Shown piece after piece: positions 42,862 to 51,171 of a stretch of 64,000 bases of DNA. This stretch comes from Arachnia rubra (lineage in GTDB: Bacteria > Actinomycetota > Actinomycetes > Propionibacteriales > Propionibacteriaceae), in contig NZ_AP024463.1 in the NCBI RefSeq assembly GCF_019973735.1, forward strand, positions 1,612,001 to 1,676,000. Direction: 5' to 3'. Each line of letters starts with the position of its first letter. The first letter of the stretch is position 1. A model generated the notes under the pieces. It had not been told where the DNA came from. It worked only from the letters and a program-made list of their open reading frames with translations, and searched no databases. Made by a program: the position numbers and the translations under genes.

Positions 42862-44139
42862 TCAGAAGTGGGTCAAATTGGCTGGCCCGATGGCTGTCGC
42901 GAACAGCTGGGAGAACCCCGCTATCGCATCCTGATCACCCTCAATGGTGCCGGACTGAGCTAGCTGAACGGCCGTTGCATCACCAAGCCAGAGACGTGCC
43001 AGCGCATCCACTCCGAGCTCGACGGTGGGGGAGAGCGCAGTATATCTCGCGGCTCCACGGCCGCCGTCCACGGTTATATGCCAGGTCCCATCGCAGAAAC
43101 CCAAGGGGTCTTTCACCCGGACCACTGCCTCACCGTCTGATTCAAAGCCACGCTCGACAGTGGCCTTCTCCATGTCGAGGATCCGTAGCCACACACCATC
43201 ATGCGTTAACTTCTTCGTGACGGCCCAGGAATCGACGAGCGACTCGGGAAGCGGATCGTCCGGGGAAGCGCTGTTATAGGTGAGCCTCTCCACTATGTCG
43301 AAGCTCGCCAGGCCCCGCCATAGCGCTCGGTCGATCTCCGGGCTGGGGGAGCACACCGCGGTGACCTCGGTGGGAGAGGGGGCCTCCTCCCAGCCCTTGT
43401 GAGAGAATCCTGCGAAACCATCCGGCTGTCCGCTCTCATCGAAGTGCACCAGGTACCGCAGCTTGCGTGAGGGGCCCTGCTCGGCGCTGCTCCAGCTGCC
43501 ATCCGCGTTGGCCCGATGCATCTCCAATGGGCTGAAGGCGCCACGATGAGCCCGCTGATGGGAATTCGAAATGTGTTCGAATATATCCTTGATGAATGGG
43601 GGATCGACGAGCTCCAGGGAGCCCGCGGCAACGGTCGCATCTGGCCGGATGGCGAACCGCCGGATGTCTATCTCCCAGTCGACGATGCGGCTGGCCACCC
43701 CGAAGCCGAAGCGGCCGTAGATCGTTGCCTCGCTGGCCGTCAGCGCCGCCAGGGCCAGCCCGTCCTGCCGGGCCTGCTGCAGATGGTGCTGCATCATGGC
43801 GCGCAGCAAGCCCTTGCGCCGGTGGGTGGGCCGGACTGCGACGACATTCACACACATGGCCTGCACGATGCCAGCACCCGCATTGAGACCGATCGGTGCC
43901 CAGGTGAAACCCGCGACCGGCTGACGTCCCGCGAGGCCAGGGCCTTCTGTGGTGACCATGCCCAAGACCGCGTTGTCCGCACGCCGGTGCTTGCGGAACG
44001 CGGCCAGCGCCTCTGTGGATCCGCGCGCATCAAGAAAGGCGTTGGCGAACAGATCGAGGTAGGAGGCCCACCGTGGGTCATCATCTGGGGTGTCGAGTGG
44101 AAGGGTTTCAAGCTGGTAAGGCGCTATCACCCTGTTCAC
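42862..44139 (-). CDS. eis: Eis-like GNAT N-acetyltransferase
   Basis: A 425-residue protein of the Eis family (enhanced intracellular survival), which acetylates aminoglycosides and protein or polyamine amines in mycobacteria. The first GNAT domain has the acetyl-CoA loop VRPTHRRKGLLRAMM and the catalytic-type Tyr in EATIYGRFGFG. A second GNAT-like and an SCP2-like domain follow. The protein ends in Phe, whose free carboxylate takes part in catalysis in M. tuberculosis Eis. GTG 44139 or GTG 44130 can be the start; the frame is open further upstream but that part lacks family sequence. Its natural substrate is unknown. Confidence 0.88.
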   Translation of the reverse strand: MNRVIAPYQLETLPLDTPDDDPRWASYLDLFANAFLDARGSTEALAAFRKHRRADNAVLGMVTTEGPGLAGRQPVAGFTWAPIGLNAGAGIVQAMCVNVVAVRPTHRRKGLLRAMMQHHLQQARQDGLALAALTASEATIYGRFGFGVASRIVDWEIDIRRFAIRPDATVAAGSLELVDPPFIKDIFEHISNSHQRAHRGAFSPLEMHRANADGSWSSAEQGPSRKLRYLVHFDESGQPDGFAGFSHKGWEEAPSPTEVTAVCSPSPEIDRALWRGLASFDIVERLTYNSASPDDPLPESLVDSWAVTKKLTHDGVWLRILDMEKATVERGFESDGEAVVRVKDPLGFCDGTWHITVDGGRGAARYTALSPTVELGVDALARLWLGDATAVQLAQSGTIEGDQDAIAGFSQLFATAIGPANLTHF

Positions 44140-44233
44140 CCTACCCAACAGATAAGTCCGATAATAAGCATTATGTAATTTATGGCGGATCTGCTCGGAA
44201 GAGCTCTCTTGGCTGAGGTTGTGTGGTTGTGTG

Positions 44234-44968
44234 CTATTGGTTCGTATTTGACTTGATCCCCGGCCAATAGGCATTCGGATCGAGGCGGTTCCCGAAGATC
44301 GCCTGACCGACGCGAACACAGGTTGCTCCGTGCTCGATGGCCAGTTCGAAATCACCGGACATGCCCATCGACAACTCATCCCACCTCTGGCCTGTGGCGT
44401 CCCTCAGCTCCTGCTGGACTTGACGCATCACCGTGAAGCACTGGGCTATCCTGCTGGTGTCATCGGTGAACAGCGCCAAGGTCATCAGCCCCCGGACCTC
44501 CAAGGCATCGAAGGGCTTGAGCTGGCGGGCAAAATCCACCACTTTCTGAGGTGGCAGCCCGAACTTCTGGTCCTCATCAGAGCTGTTCACCTGGATCAGT
44601 ACTTCGAGGCGGCGGCCTTCCTGCTGCAAGCGCTTGTCCAGCTCTGATGCGACTTTCAGCGAATCAAGCGCCTGGAACTCTGACGCAAAACGAGCCACAT
44701 ATTTGGCTTTGTTGGATTGCAGATGCCCGATCACTGCCCATTCGATGTCGGTAATTTCACGGAGGGCCTCCCATTTGTTCTGAGCCTCCTGCACCTTGTT
44801 TTCCCCGAACCTGCGGTATCCGGCGGCGTGCGCCTCAACGACAGATTCCGGGGGCTTGGTCTTTGAGACGGGAAGCAGCCGGATCTCGCTGCTGTCGCGT
44901 CCCGCCCTCGCGGCTGCTGCCGCGATCCGCTGTTCGATCTCTTGCAGGTTGGCGGCGATGCTGGTCAC
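44234..44968 (-). CDS. YggS/PROSC family PLP-binding protein
   Basis: A 244-residue, cytoplasmic PLP homeostasis protein with an alanine-racemase-type barrel. The cofactor Lys lies in IRLLPVSKTKPPE, and FGENKVQEAQNKWEAL, VIGHLQSNKAKYVARF, LIQVNSSDEDQKFGL, and SMGMSGDFELAIEHGATCVRVGQAIFG are diagnostic. It has no known catalytic activity. The GTG start has TAGACT six bases upstream. It is divergent from the amidohydrolase. Confidence 0.94.
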   Translation of the reverse strand: MTSIAANLQEIEQRIAAAAARAGRDSSEIRLLPVSKTKPPESVVEAHAAGYRRFGENKVQEAQNKWEALREITDIEWAVIGHLQSNKAKYVARFASEFQALDSLKVASELDKRLQQEGRRLEVLIQVNSSDEDQKFGLPPQKVVDFARQLKPFDALEVRGLMTLALFTDDTSRIAQCFTVMRQVQQELRDATGQRWDELSMGMSGDFELAIEHGATCVRVGQAIFGNRLDPNAYWPGIKSNTNQ

Positions 44969-44974
44969 CCTCTC

Positions 44975-44980
44975 AGTCTA
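44975..44980 (-). promoter_or_regulatory. Putative -10 box (TAGACT) for the yggS-type gene
   Basis: TAGACT ends six bases before the GTG on the minus strand, the same box and spacing as at the PAC2 gene. Confidence 0.45.
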
Positions 44981-45005
44981 TGGCCGCCAACCTGGCTGGA
45001 TGCTC

Positions 45006-46427
45006 ATGGCAGAATTCCGGCTTGTGGAGAGCTTTCGTATTACCCGAGCCCGTCCTGTGCCGGGCCTGGGAACCGGGCCATACAGCGAACCCTTGGACAT
45101 CACCGTGGTCGGCGGGGTGATAACCGCCATAGAGCCGACCGCAGGCGTCGGGGACGGCGACTTCGACGCCGATGGCGCGAACCTGATGCCCGGGCTGTGG
45201 GACAACCACGTCCATTTCTCGCTGGCATCGCTGATAGGCCAGTGCACGCGGCTCTCCCACAAGGCGGCGCAAGCGGAGATCCTTGCGGCGGTGGAGGATC
45301 ATCTACGACACCGGCCGCCACGACTGATCGGTTATGGTTTCCGGTCAGCAACCTGGCCCGCTCCCCCGGCAGCGGCCGACCTCGACGCTATCACCGCCGC
45401 CATCCCGGTCGCGTTGATCTCCCGTGATCTTCACAGCGTCTGGTGCAACACCCCGGCTCTCGAACAGGCAGGGGCCTCAGGGCACCCGACAGGCTTTCTC
45501 GTGGAGGAAGAGGCCTTCTCAGCGATCCGCATTCTCATGTCCCGGTACCTCGATCTAGTCGAACACGCCGTACAGGCAACCGAGCAGGAAGCGGCGTCAC
45601 GAGGGATCGTCGGTATTGTCGACTACTCATCAGACTGGGCAGTCGAAGCCTGGCAGCGGCGTGCGGCATCCCGGTCTCTGGGCTTGCGGGTAGAGGCCGC
45701 CACCTATCCCGACAAACTCGACGACCTGATCGCCATGAGCGTCAAGACCGGTGATCAACTGGCTGAGAACTTGAAGGTTGGCCCTCTCAAGATCATCGCT
45801 GACGGTTCGATGGGCAGCCGGACTGCGCATTGCATCATGCCCTACCCCAACCCTCTACCGGGCTACCCGAATGGGATGCCCAAGTACACGCGGCCAGAGT
45901 TGACCGCTGTGCTGCGGCGTGCCCGTGAGGCTGGGCTCAAGGCCGCGGTTCATGCCATCGGAGACGCCGCCTGTCATGATGCTCTGGACGCTTTTGAAAT
46001 CTCACGGGCCCGGGGTTCCATCGAGCACGTGCAGTGCGTGGCCCCAGTCGATCTTCCCCGCTTCGCCCAGTTGAAGCTGACCGCGAGTATCCAGCCTGCG
46101 CATCAGCTAGAGGATGCCGGTGTCGTCGACCGGGTCTGGCCTGATGCCAAAGGACGTGCCTACCCGATGCTGGACCTGTTACGGGCCAGGGCAAGGGTTG
46201 TTTTCGGTTCTGATGCACCGGTTGCACCGCTTGATCCCTGGAAGGCTATCGAAGCTGCCTGTCACCGCCCCTACCGGCCAGATCAGGCACTCACTCCCCT
46301 GGCTGGTCTGCGCGCCAGCAGCCGGACCTCGCTGAGTATCGGGCAACCCGCAGACATGGTGCTCACCGCCGGTCCTGGGATGGTGCTGCTCACTATGCTT
46401 GGCGGCCGCGTCACGTTCTGCCGCTGA
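45006..46427 (+). CDS. Amidohydrolase family 3 protein (YtcJ-like)
   Basis: A 473-residue metal-dependent amidohydrolase. Metal ligands are seen in LWDNHVHFSL (His-x-His), in the carboxylated-Lys region near LKIIADGSMGSRTAH, in KAAVHAIGDAACHDAL, ARGSIEHVQCV, and in VVFGSDAPVAPLDPW (Asp). This fits the YtcJ/AepA group (amidohydrolase_3), whose natural substrates are mostly unknown. ATG 45000 is an alternative start two codons upstream. No transport or partner gene points to a substrate. Confidence 0.85.
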   Translation: MAEFRLVESFRITRARPVPGLGTGPYSEPLDITVVGGVITAIEPTAGVGDGDFDADGANLMPGLWDNHVHFSLASLIGQCTRLSHKAAQAEILAAVEDHLRHRPPRLIGYGFRSATWPAPPAAADLDAITAAIPVALISRDLHSVWCNTPALEQAGASGHPTGFLVEEEAFSAIRILMSRYLDLVEHAVQATEQEAASRGIVGIVDYSSDWAVEAWQRRAASRSLGLRVEAATYPDKLDDLIAMSVKTGDQLAENLKVGPLKIIADGSMGSRTAHCIMPYPNPLPGYPNGMPKYTRPELTAVLRRAREAGLKAAVHAIGDAACHDALDAFEISRARGSIEHVQCVAPVDLPRFAQLKLTASIQPAHQLEDAGVVDRVWPDAKGRAYPMLDLLRARARVVFGSDAPVAPLDPWKAIEAACHRPYRPDQALTPLAGLRASSRTSLSIGQPADMVLTAGPGMVLLTMLGGRVTFCR

Positions 46428-47048
46428 TCATTGGAAAGGAGCCGGGTCTCCCGCGCCAATACGCACGACCTCCGGTTCTTCTCCGCTGAGATCCACGACG
46501 GTCGTGGGGGTCAGGCCGCAGTCACCGGAGTCCAGGATGGCATCCACCTCGTGATCGAGCAGCTCTTTGATGGTCCAGCCGTCCGCGAGTGGCTCGGGAT
46601 GATCTGGCAACAGCAGCGTTGAGCTCACCAGGGGTGAGCCGAGAGCATCGAGCAGGGCGAGGGTGGTCCGGTGCTTCGGGATCCGCACCCCGATCGTTCG
46701 TTTCTTCGGGTGCTGCATCATCTTAGGTACCTCGCGGGTGGCCTTCAGGATGAAGGTGTAGGGCCCGGGAGTGGCGGCTTTGACGGCCCGGAAGACCCAA
46801 TTGTCCATCTCGACGAAAGCGCCGAGCTGGGCGAACTCCGAGACCACCAGGGTGAAGTGATGCTTGTCCCCCAGATGCCGGATGCGCCTGATGCGCTCTA
46901 TGCCGGAGCTATTGCCCAGAGCGCAGCCCAGCGCATAACAGGAATCAGTCGGGTAGGCGATCAGGCCGTCATCTCCAAGGATCTGGACCATCTGGTTGAG
47001 AGTGCGGGGCTGCGGATTTTCAGGATGGACGTCATAGTACTGAGCCAC
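46428..47048 (-). CDS. YciO-type Sua5/YrdC family protein
   Basis: A 206-residue protein of the YrdC/Sua5 superfamily, most like E. coli YciO: VAQYYDVHPENPQPRTLNQMVQILGDDGLIAYPTDSCYALGC, the KxR-like RIRRIRHLGDKHHFTLV, and PGPYTFILKATREVPKMM. True Sua5/YrdC makes threonylcarbamoyl-AMP for tRNA t6A; YciO is a paralog whose role is less clear. GTG 47048 was chosen because residues from there match the family; upstream in-frame sequence does not. Confidence 0.87.
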   Translation of the reverse strand: MAQYYDVHPENPQPRTLNQMVQILGDDGLIAYPTDSCYALGCALGNSSGIERIRRIRHLGDKHHFTLVVSEFAQLGAFVEMDNWVFRAVKAATPGPYTFILKATREVPKMMQHPKKRTIGVRIPKHRTTLALLDALGSPLVSSTLLLPDHPEPLADGWTIKELLDHEVDAILDSGDCGLTPTTVVDLSGEEPEVVRIGAGDPAPFQ

Positions 47049-47266
47049 GCGTTCACCATAGCTCTCTTCAGCTCCCGGAACTCCATGTGAGGACCTCGCC
47101 AGGAGATCTCGCAGATGAGGACCGGCGATGTGGCATGTGCTCGATGGGCCATCCTGGCGGTGGCCCTCCAAGTACGGCAGCTGCAGTGTCATTCCACTGA
47201 ACTCCTGCCCGCCGTCTGAAAGCCGTTTATGGTCACGCCTGGCAGAACCTTTTTGCCTACAAAGCC

Positions 47267-47632
47267 CTATCTGGTTCTCTCAACCGGCACCATGGCTTCC
47301 TGGCGCACCGTGACATCTACCAAGGGCAGCACGCGGATGGCTGCGCCCCGCACGACGGCGTTGGAGAAACCCGTGGTTCTGGAAACGGCGATAGTGACAT
47401 TGCCGATACCCGAGTTTGAAACCGCTCGCTCCCCCGCTGCCTGCCCATCAGCCTCGGAAGCTCCCAGAGCAGCTGCGGCGCGAGCTGAGTCCTGCGCGGC
47501 GGCCATGGCTGTCGACTCGGCCCATAACAGCAAGGCCCACTGCAGTGTCGCCAGCAAGACCAGAACCGCAAGCGGCAGTAGAAGGGCGACCTGAACACTC
47601 CCGGTCAAGCCTCTCTGATCGTTTCTAACCAT
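47267..47632 (-). CDS. TadE/TadF-like minor pseudopilin (second of pair)
   Basis: A 121-residue protein with a short basic N-terminus (MVRNDQRGLTG), a Gly-x5-type processing context and one hydrophobic helix (SVQVALLLPLAVLVLLATLQWALLLWAES), followed by a small extracellular Ala-rich domain. This is the TadE/TadG-like pattern of tight-adherence pilus systems. It overlaps the upstream TadE-like gene by 8 bases. No tad ATPase, membrane protein or prepilin peptidase is nearby. Confidence 0.7.
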   Translation of the reverse strand: MVRNDQRGLTGSVQVALLLPLAVLVLLATLQWALLLWAESTAMAAAQDSARAAAALGASEADGQAAGERAVSNSGIGNVTIAVSRTTGFSNAVVRGAAIRVLPLVDVTVRQEAMVPVERTR

Positions 47633-48056
47633 CCCGGCCTCGGTAGGTGTCGACTGGGGATACTCCCTCCCCCACCAGGGAGCGGTGAGCCGGGAAACCC
47701 GGCAATGACACTGGAAAATTTGCCTGGCAGACGATCCTCACCGTCACCGAAGCCACTGTCCCAGGGGGCGAAGCCAAACCCCTGGCATCCACAGCTACCT
47801 GGGTGTCGGTACAGGTGATGTGAGAGCTGCCGAGTTCGGCTACTGCTGCGTTCCGGGCAGCCAGTTCTGCGGAGGCCTGTGAGCTCTCGAGTGAGGCCAC
47901 GCGTGCTGCCCGGGTAGCGGCAGCCGTGACCGCCTGTTGGGCTAGAGCCTGTCCCGCCATCACGATCACCAGGCCGACGAACAGCATTGCAACAGGCAAC
48001 ACTAGAGCTGCCTCCACTGCCACGGAGCTTCCTCGCTCCGATGCTCTGGGAATCAT
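47625..48056 (-). CDS. TadE-like minor pseudopilin (first of pair)
   Basis: A 143-residue protein with the TadE signature ERGSSVAVEAALVLPVAMLFVGLVIVMAGQALAQ: a Gly before the helix and a Glu five residues after it (position +5), then one hydrophobic segment. A Cys pair in the extracellular part (ITCTDT and VRIVCQAN) may form a disulfide. ATG 48056 is supported by AAGGG at six bases; ATG 48062 is possible. It is divergent from the phosphofructokinase gene. Confidence 0.78.
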   Translation of the reverse strand: MIPRASERGSSVAVEAALVLPVAMLFVGLVIVMAGQALAQQAVTAAATRAARVASLESSQASAELAARNAAVAELGSSHITCTDTQVAVDARGLASPPGTVASVTVRIVCQANFPVSLPGFPAHRSLVGEGVSPVDTYRGRDG

Positions 48057-48148
48057 ATGCATCCCTTCAGACCACTTGAACCATCCTGCCACCAGAACGG
48101 GTTGGGCGGCTAGGCTAGGTTCCAGAATCGATCCTGAAAGGAATGTTC

Positions 48149-49369
48149 ATGGTCAAGAAGGTAGCCATTCTCACAGCCGGTGGTTTTGCGCCGTGCCTCT
48201 CCTCAGCTATCGGCGGTCTCATCCAGCGCTACACCGAGGTGGCTCCCGGGGTGGAGATCATCGCCTACAAGCATGGCTACCAGGGTCTTCTACAGGGTGA
48301 CTACTTCGTCATCGACGAGACTGTACGTGCCAAGGCACATCTGCTGCACCTGTTCGGCGGCTCTCCGATCGGCAATTCGCGGGTCAAGCTCACCAACATC
48401 AAGGATCTCGTGAAACGAGGCCTGGTGGCTGAGGGTGCTGACCCGTTGAAGGTGGCTGCCGATCGTCTTGTCGCAGACGGCGTGGATGTTCTCCATACGA
48501 TCGGCGGTGACGACACCAACACCACAGCTGCAGATCTGGCGGCCTTCCTTGCGGACAATGACTACCCGCTGACTGTGGTGGGGCTTCCCAAGACCATTGA
48601 CAACGACGTGATCCCGATCCGTCAGTCACTGGGCGCTTGGACGGCGGCGGAGCAGGGAGCGATTTTTGCCAAGAACATCGTGGCAGAGCACAACTCGGGC
48701 TCCCGGATGCTGATCGTCCATGAGGTAATGGGACGCCACTGCGGCTGGCTGACAGCCGCCACCGCATCCGAGTACCGTAAGTGGCTGGACAGCCAGGAAT
48801 GGGTTCCCGAGATCGGGTTGTCGAAACAGGCCTGGGACATCCACGCCGTCTATGTCCCCGAGGCCGTCATCGACATCACAGCCGAGGCGGAACGCCTGAA
48901 TAAGGTGATGGACGAGGTGGGTAACGTCACCATCTTCTTGTCTGAGGGGGCTGGCCTGGAAGCTATCGTCGCTGAGATGGAGGCAGCTGGTGAAGAAGTG
49001 CCGCGCGACCCGTTCGGTCACGTGAAACTCGACAAGGTGAATCCCGGGAAATGGTTCGGGGACAAGTTCGCCGAGAAGCTGGGCGCCGAGAAGGTCATGA
49101 TCCAGAAGTCGGGCTACTTCTCCCGCTCCGCGGCCGCCAACGATGCCGATCTGGCCCTCATCAAGCAGTGCACAGATCTGGCGGTCGATTGTGCACTCGC
49201 CGGCCGTCCAGGGGTTATCGGACAGGACGAGGAGAACAGCGATGAACTGACCGCAATCGCGTTCGACCGCATCAAGGGCGGCAAGCCCTTCGACATCACC
49301 TTGCCCTGGTTCACTGACATGCTGGGAGTCATTGGCCAGCCTGCCCCAGTAGCCTCGGCACCTCACTGA
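48149..49369 (+). CDS. pfp: Pyrophosphate-dependent 6-phosphofructokinase
   Basis: A 406-residue enzyme that reversibly phosphorylates fructose-6-phosphate with pyrophosphate. GGDDTNTT (Gly119-Asp122) has Asp where ATP enzymes have Gly, the known marker for PPi use, and PKTIDND (147-153) carries the catalytic Asp and the PPi-type Lys. The sequence is recognisably close to the Propionibacterium freudenreichii enzyme. AAGGA six bases before ATG 48149 favours it over ATG 48143. It allows glycolysis and gluconeogenesis with one enzyme. Confidence 0.95.
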   Translation: MVKKVAILTAGGFAPCLSSAIGGLIQRYTEVAPGVEIIAYKHGYQGLLQGDYFVIDETVRAKAHLLHLFGGSPIGNSRVKLTNIKDLVKRGLVAEGADPLKVAADRLVADGVDVLHTIGGDDTNTTAADLAAFLADNDYPLTVVGLPKTIDNDVIPIRQSLGAWTAAEQGAIFAKNIVAEHNSGSRMLIVHEVMGRHCGWLTAATASEYRKWLDSQEWVPEIGLSKQAWDIHAVYVPEAVIDITAEAERLNKVMDEVGNVTIFLSEGAGLEAIVAEMEAAGEEVPRDPFGHVKLDKVNPGKWFGDKFAEKLGAEKVMIQKSGYFSRSAAANDADLALIKQCTDLAVDCALAGRPGVIGQDEENSDELTAIAFDRIKGGKPFDITLPWFTDMLGVIGQPAPVASAPH

Positions 49370-49937
49370 TCAGTGGCGGCGCCTTTGCGTCAGCAGAGTG
49401 GCCACCGCAGCACCGATGCCAAGACCGGTGGCCGCTCCCATGACGTAACCAACCCTCAACCCAGGCCGGATTCCCTGCGCCGCAACATCGACTGGCATGA
49501 GGATCTCTGGGTCGGGTAGCTCCCTGGGCGGGCATTCCTCCCGGTCCTCAGAACCGGTGGTGTCGTTCTCATGACCATCAGCGCTGCGTTCTCCAGCCCA
49601 GGCTGAGCAGAGAAGCACAATCATCGCCAGCAGGTTGAAAAAGCACCATGCCCACAATCATGGGACCGAAAACCACGGCGGCTAGGTTAACCGTGAAAAA
49701 CCCAATCAGCAGCCCTGCCAGTTGCTGCAGCGTAGTGACCATTGCACCTCCCAGGGAGGCCGCCAGCCAGTGTCTGGGCTGAACTGGGGTCCCCAGGGGT
49801 GTCCAGAAGAGAAAAGCAAAAAGCGACCAGCACAGCAGTAGGATGAGGATCAGGCGAATCAGCCAGGTGATGGCGGCGGCATGCTGTGGGCCATGGCGGT
49901 TGCTGTATCGTTTCGCAGCCGCGGTGAACTGCGCCAT
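49370..49937 (-). pseudogene. Remnant of a YihY/BrkB (YhjD-like) membrane protein
   Basis: Two frames together resemble the C-terminal half of YihY/BrkB proteins. The first (from 49937) has LFWTPLGTPVQPRHWLAASLGGAMVTTLQQLAGLLIGFF and VFGPMIVGMVLF. The second continues NLLAMIVLLCSAWAGE and an acidic tail. They meet at a T5 run near 49637-49641 on the minus strand; one T fewer would join them. The N-terminal half is absent, since the MerR gene ends just upstream. So this is a truncated and frameshifted relic. Two small independent membrane proteins remain a less likely reading. Confidence 0.65.
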
Positions 49938-49956
49938 GGCAAAATGGAGAAGTCTG

Positions 49957-50517
49957 TCACCCGGTCCGGGTCTTTCTGCGGGATTCGAGTTCGTTTTCAG
50001 GATGTGGGGATGCTTGCGTCACACGTTCACTGGGCAGTTCACCCAGAGTCCCCTCGATCTCCTGCCAGACGCTCGACACAGAGATCAGGAACATGCCCTG
50101 CCCGCCCTTGGTGAGATCGAAGAGCTCGTTGGCGGAGGTGCACTCATAGACGCTGAATCCGTCACTGACCAGTGTCAACTCAGTCAGGTCATCCACCCCA
50201 CGTGCCCGCAGGTGTTCTATCGCGACCCGGATCTGCTGGAGCGAGATCCCGACGTCGAGGAAACGCTTCACCACCCGCAGCAGGAGGATGTCACGGAAGG
50301 AATAGAGACGCTGCGACCCCGAGCCGGATGCCCCACGGATCTCGGGCACGACTAAACCAGTCCGGGCCCAGTAGTCGAGCTGCCGGTAAGTGATCCCAGC
50401 AACCTTGTGGGCGACCGGGCCACGGAAGCCAAGGTCCTTCGACACAGGCGCGAAGTCACCGTCGAACAGTGTGTCCTGCAACGGCGCCTCGTTTGTCGGC
50501 CTGGTTCCCTCAGCCAC
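49957..50517 (-). CDS. MerR-family regulator (Rv1830-like)
   Basis: A 186-residue HTH_17/MerR-type regulator: VAHKVAGITYRQLDYWARTGLVVPEIRGASGSGSQRLYSFRDILLLRVVKRFLDVGISLQQIRVAIEHLRARG. The C-terminal domain (LTLVSDGFSVYECTSANELFDLTKGGQGMFLISV) has no metal-site Cys cluster, so the signal is not obvious. It matches the position of Rv1830 in the M. tuberculosis gene order. The start is a GTG. A long inverted repeat lies upstream at 50543-50577. Confidence 0.88.
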   Translation of the reverse strand: MAEGTRPTNEAPLQDTLFDGDFAPVSKDLGFRGPVAHKVAGITYRQLDYWARTGLVVPEIRGASGSGSQRLYSFRDILLLRVVKRFLDVGISLQQIRVAIEHLRARGVDDLTELTLVSDGFSVYECTSANELFDLTKGGQGMFLISVSSVWQEIEGTLGELPSERVTQASPHPENELESRRKTRTG

Positions 50518-50542
50518 TATGGTCAGCCCCTAATCCTCCCTG

Positions 50543-50577
50543 CCTACGGTCTCGGCATAACTGACGCTAACCGTAGG
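50543..50577. promoter_or_regulatory. Inverted repeat CCTACGGT-N19-ACCGTAGG upstream of the MerR gene
   Basis: Perfect 8-base arms separated by 19 bases, beginning 26 bases upstream of the MerR GTG. MerR proteins often bind such repeats across a spacer of this size, so autoregulation is likely. Confidence 0.5.
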
Positions 50578-50626
50578 ACGCCTCGGGTGTGGACGACACG
50601 CCCGCCCGGTACCGCTGTCGATTCTA

Positions 50627-50644
50627 AACCCTCCAGCGAGGGTT
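50627..50644 (-). terminator. Hairpin AACCCTC-GCTG-GAGGGTT after the DUF151 gene
   Basis: A perfect 7-base stem with a 4-base loop about 55 bases past the DUF151 stop on the minus strand, followed by TTTAGAAT. It is probably a weak terminator separating the FHA-MerR-DUF151 unit from the downstream MerR gene. Confidence 0.5.
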
Positions 50645-50698
50645 CATAGTTGGCTCCCCACCTCTAGAGAGCCACACCTGAAGGCCCCGGCGGCGGGA

Positions 50699-51151
50699 CT
50701 AGAAATCCTCAGGATGGACCTGGTCCAGGAACTCCCTAAACCTCTCAACCTCATCGGCCTGGGCGACCTCCGCGGAGATGCCGGCTTCATCGAGCAGCTC
50801 AGCTGGGCAGTGAACTTTCCAGCCTCTCCTGACAGCCACAGCGACGACGTCGCTGGGCCTGGCATCGAATGCCACATCGCTCACCGCGATCTCGGCGAGG
50901 AAAACCCCGTCCTCCATCGACTTGATGGTCAGCCGCGGTTGCGAATCCCCAGCCAGCTTGGTGAGGACTTCCGCGAGCAGGTCCTGAGTGAGTGGCCTGG
51001 CAAACTGGTCCTCATCCAGTGCGACCGCTATGGCGGCAGCGTCAACTGCGGAGATCCAGATCGGCAGCATCCGGTCCCCATCGCTTTCACGCAGCAGCAG
51101 AACCGGACCTTCATCACCGACCTGGACTCCAACCACCCACAGCTCAACCAT
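50699..51151 (-). CDS. Bifunctional nuclease family protein (DUF151, Rv1829-like)
   Basis: A 150-residue protein of the bifunctional nuclease family. VELWVVGVQVGDEGPVLLLRESDGDRMLPIWISAVDAAAIAVAL and the signature VAFDARPSDVVAVAVR are diagnostic. Plant and Thermotoga relatives have nuclease activity or structure, but the actinobacterial role is unknown. A TAGGCT box six bases before the ATG suggests its own leaderless transcript, although it lies only 20 bases behind the upstream MerR gene. Confidence 0.9.
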   Translation of the reverse strand: MVELWVVGVQVGDEGPVLLLRESDGDRMLPIWISAVDAAAIAVALDEDQFARPLTQDLLAEVLTKLAGDSQPRLTIKSMEDGVFLAEIAVSDVAFDARPSDVVAVAVRRGWKVHCPAELLDEAGISAEVAQADEVERFREFLDQVHPEDF

Positions 51152-51157
51152 GTCCTC

Positions 51158-51163
51158 AGCCTA
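51158..51163 (-). promoter_or_regulatory. Putative -10 box (TAGGCT) for the DUF151 gene
   Basis: TAGGCT on the minus strand ends six bases before the ATG at 51151. Confidence 0.45.
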
Positions 51164-51171
51164 CGCTGGCC

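Noticed and set aside
44140-44379. N-terminal extension of the Eis-like protein
   Set aside because: The open frame upstream overlaps the end of the yggS-type gene and an AT-rich promoter-like stretch and has no Eis similarity.
47049-47192. N-terminal extension of the YciO-type protein
   Set aside because: The frame is open, but family similarity starts at VAQYYDVHPENPQ, and the extension looks like untranslated sequence.
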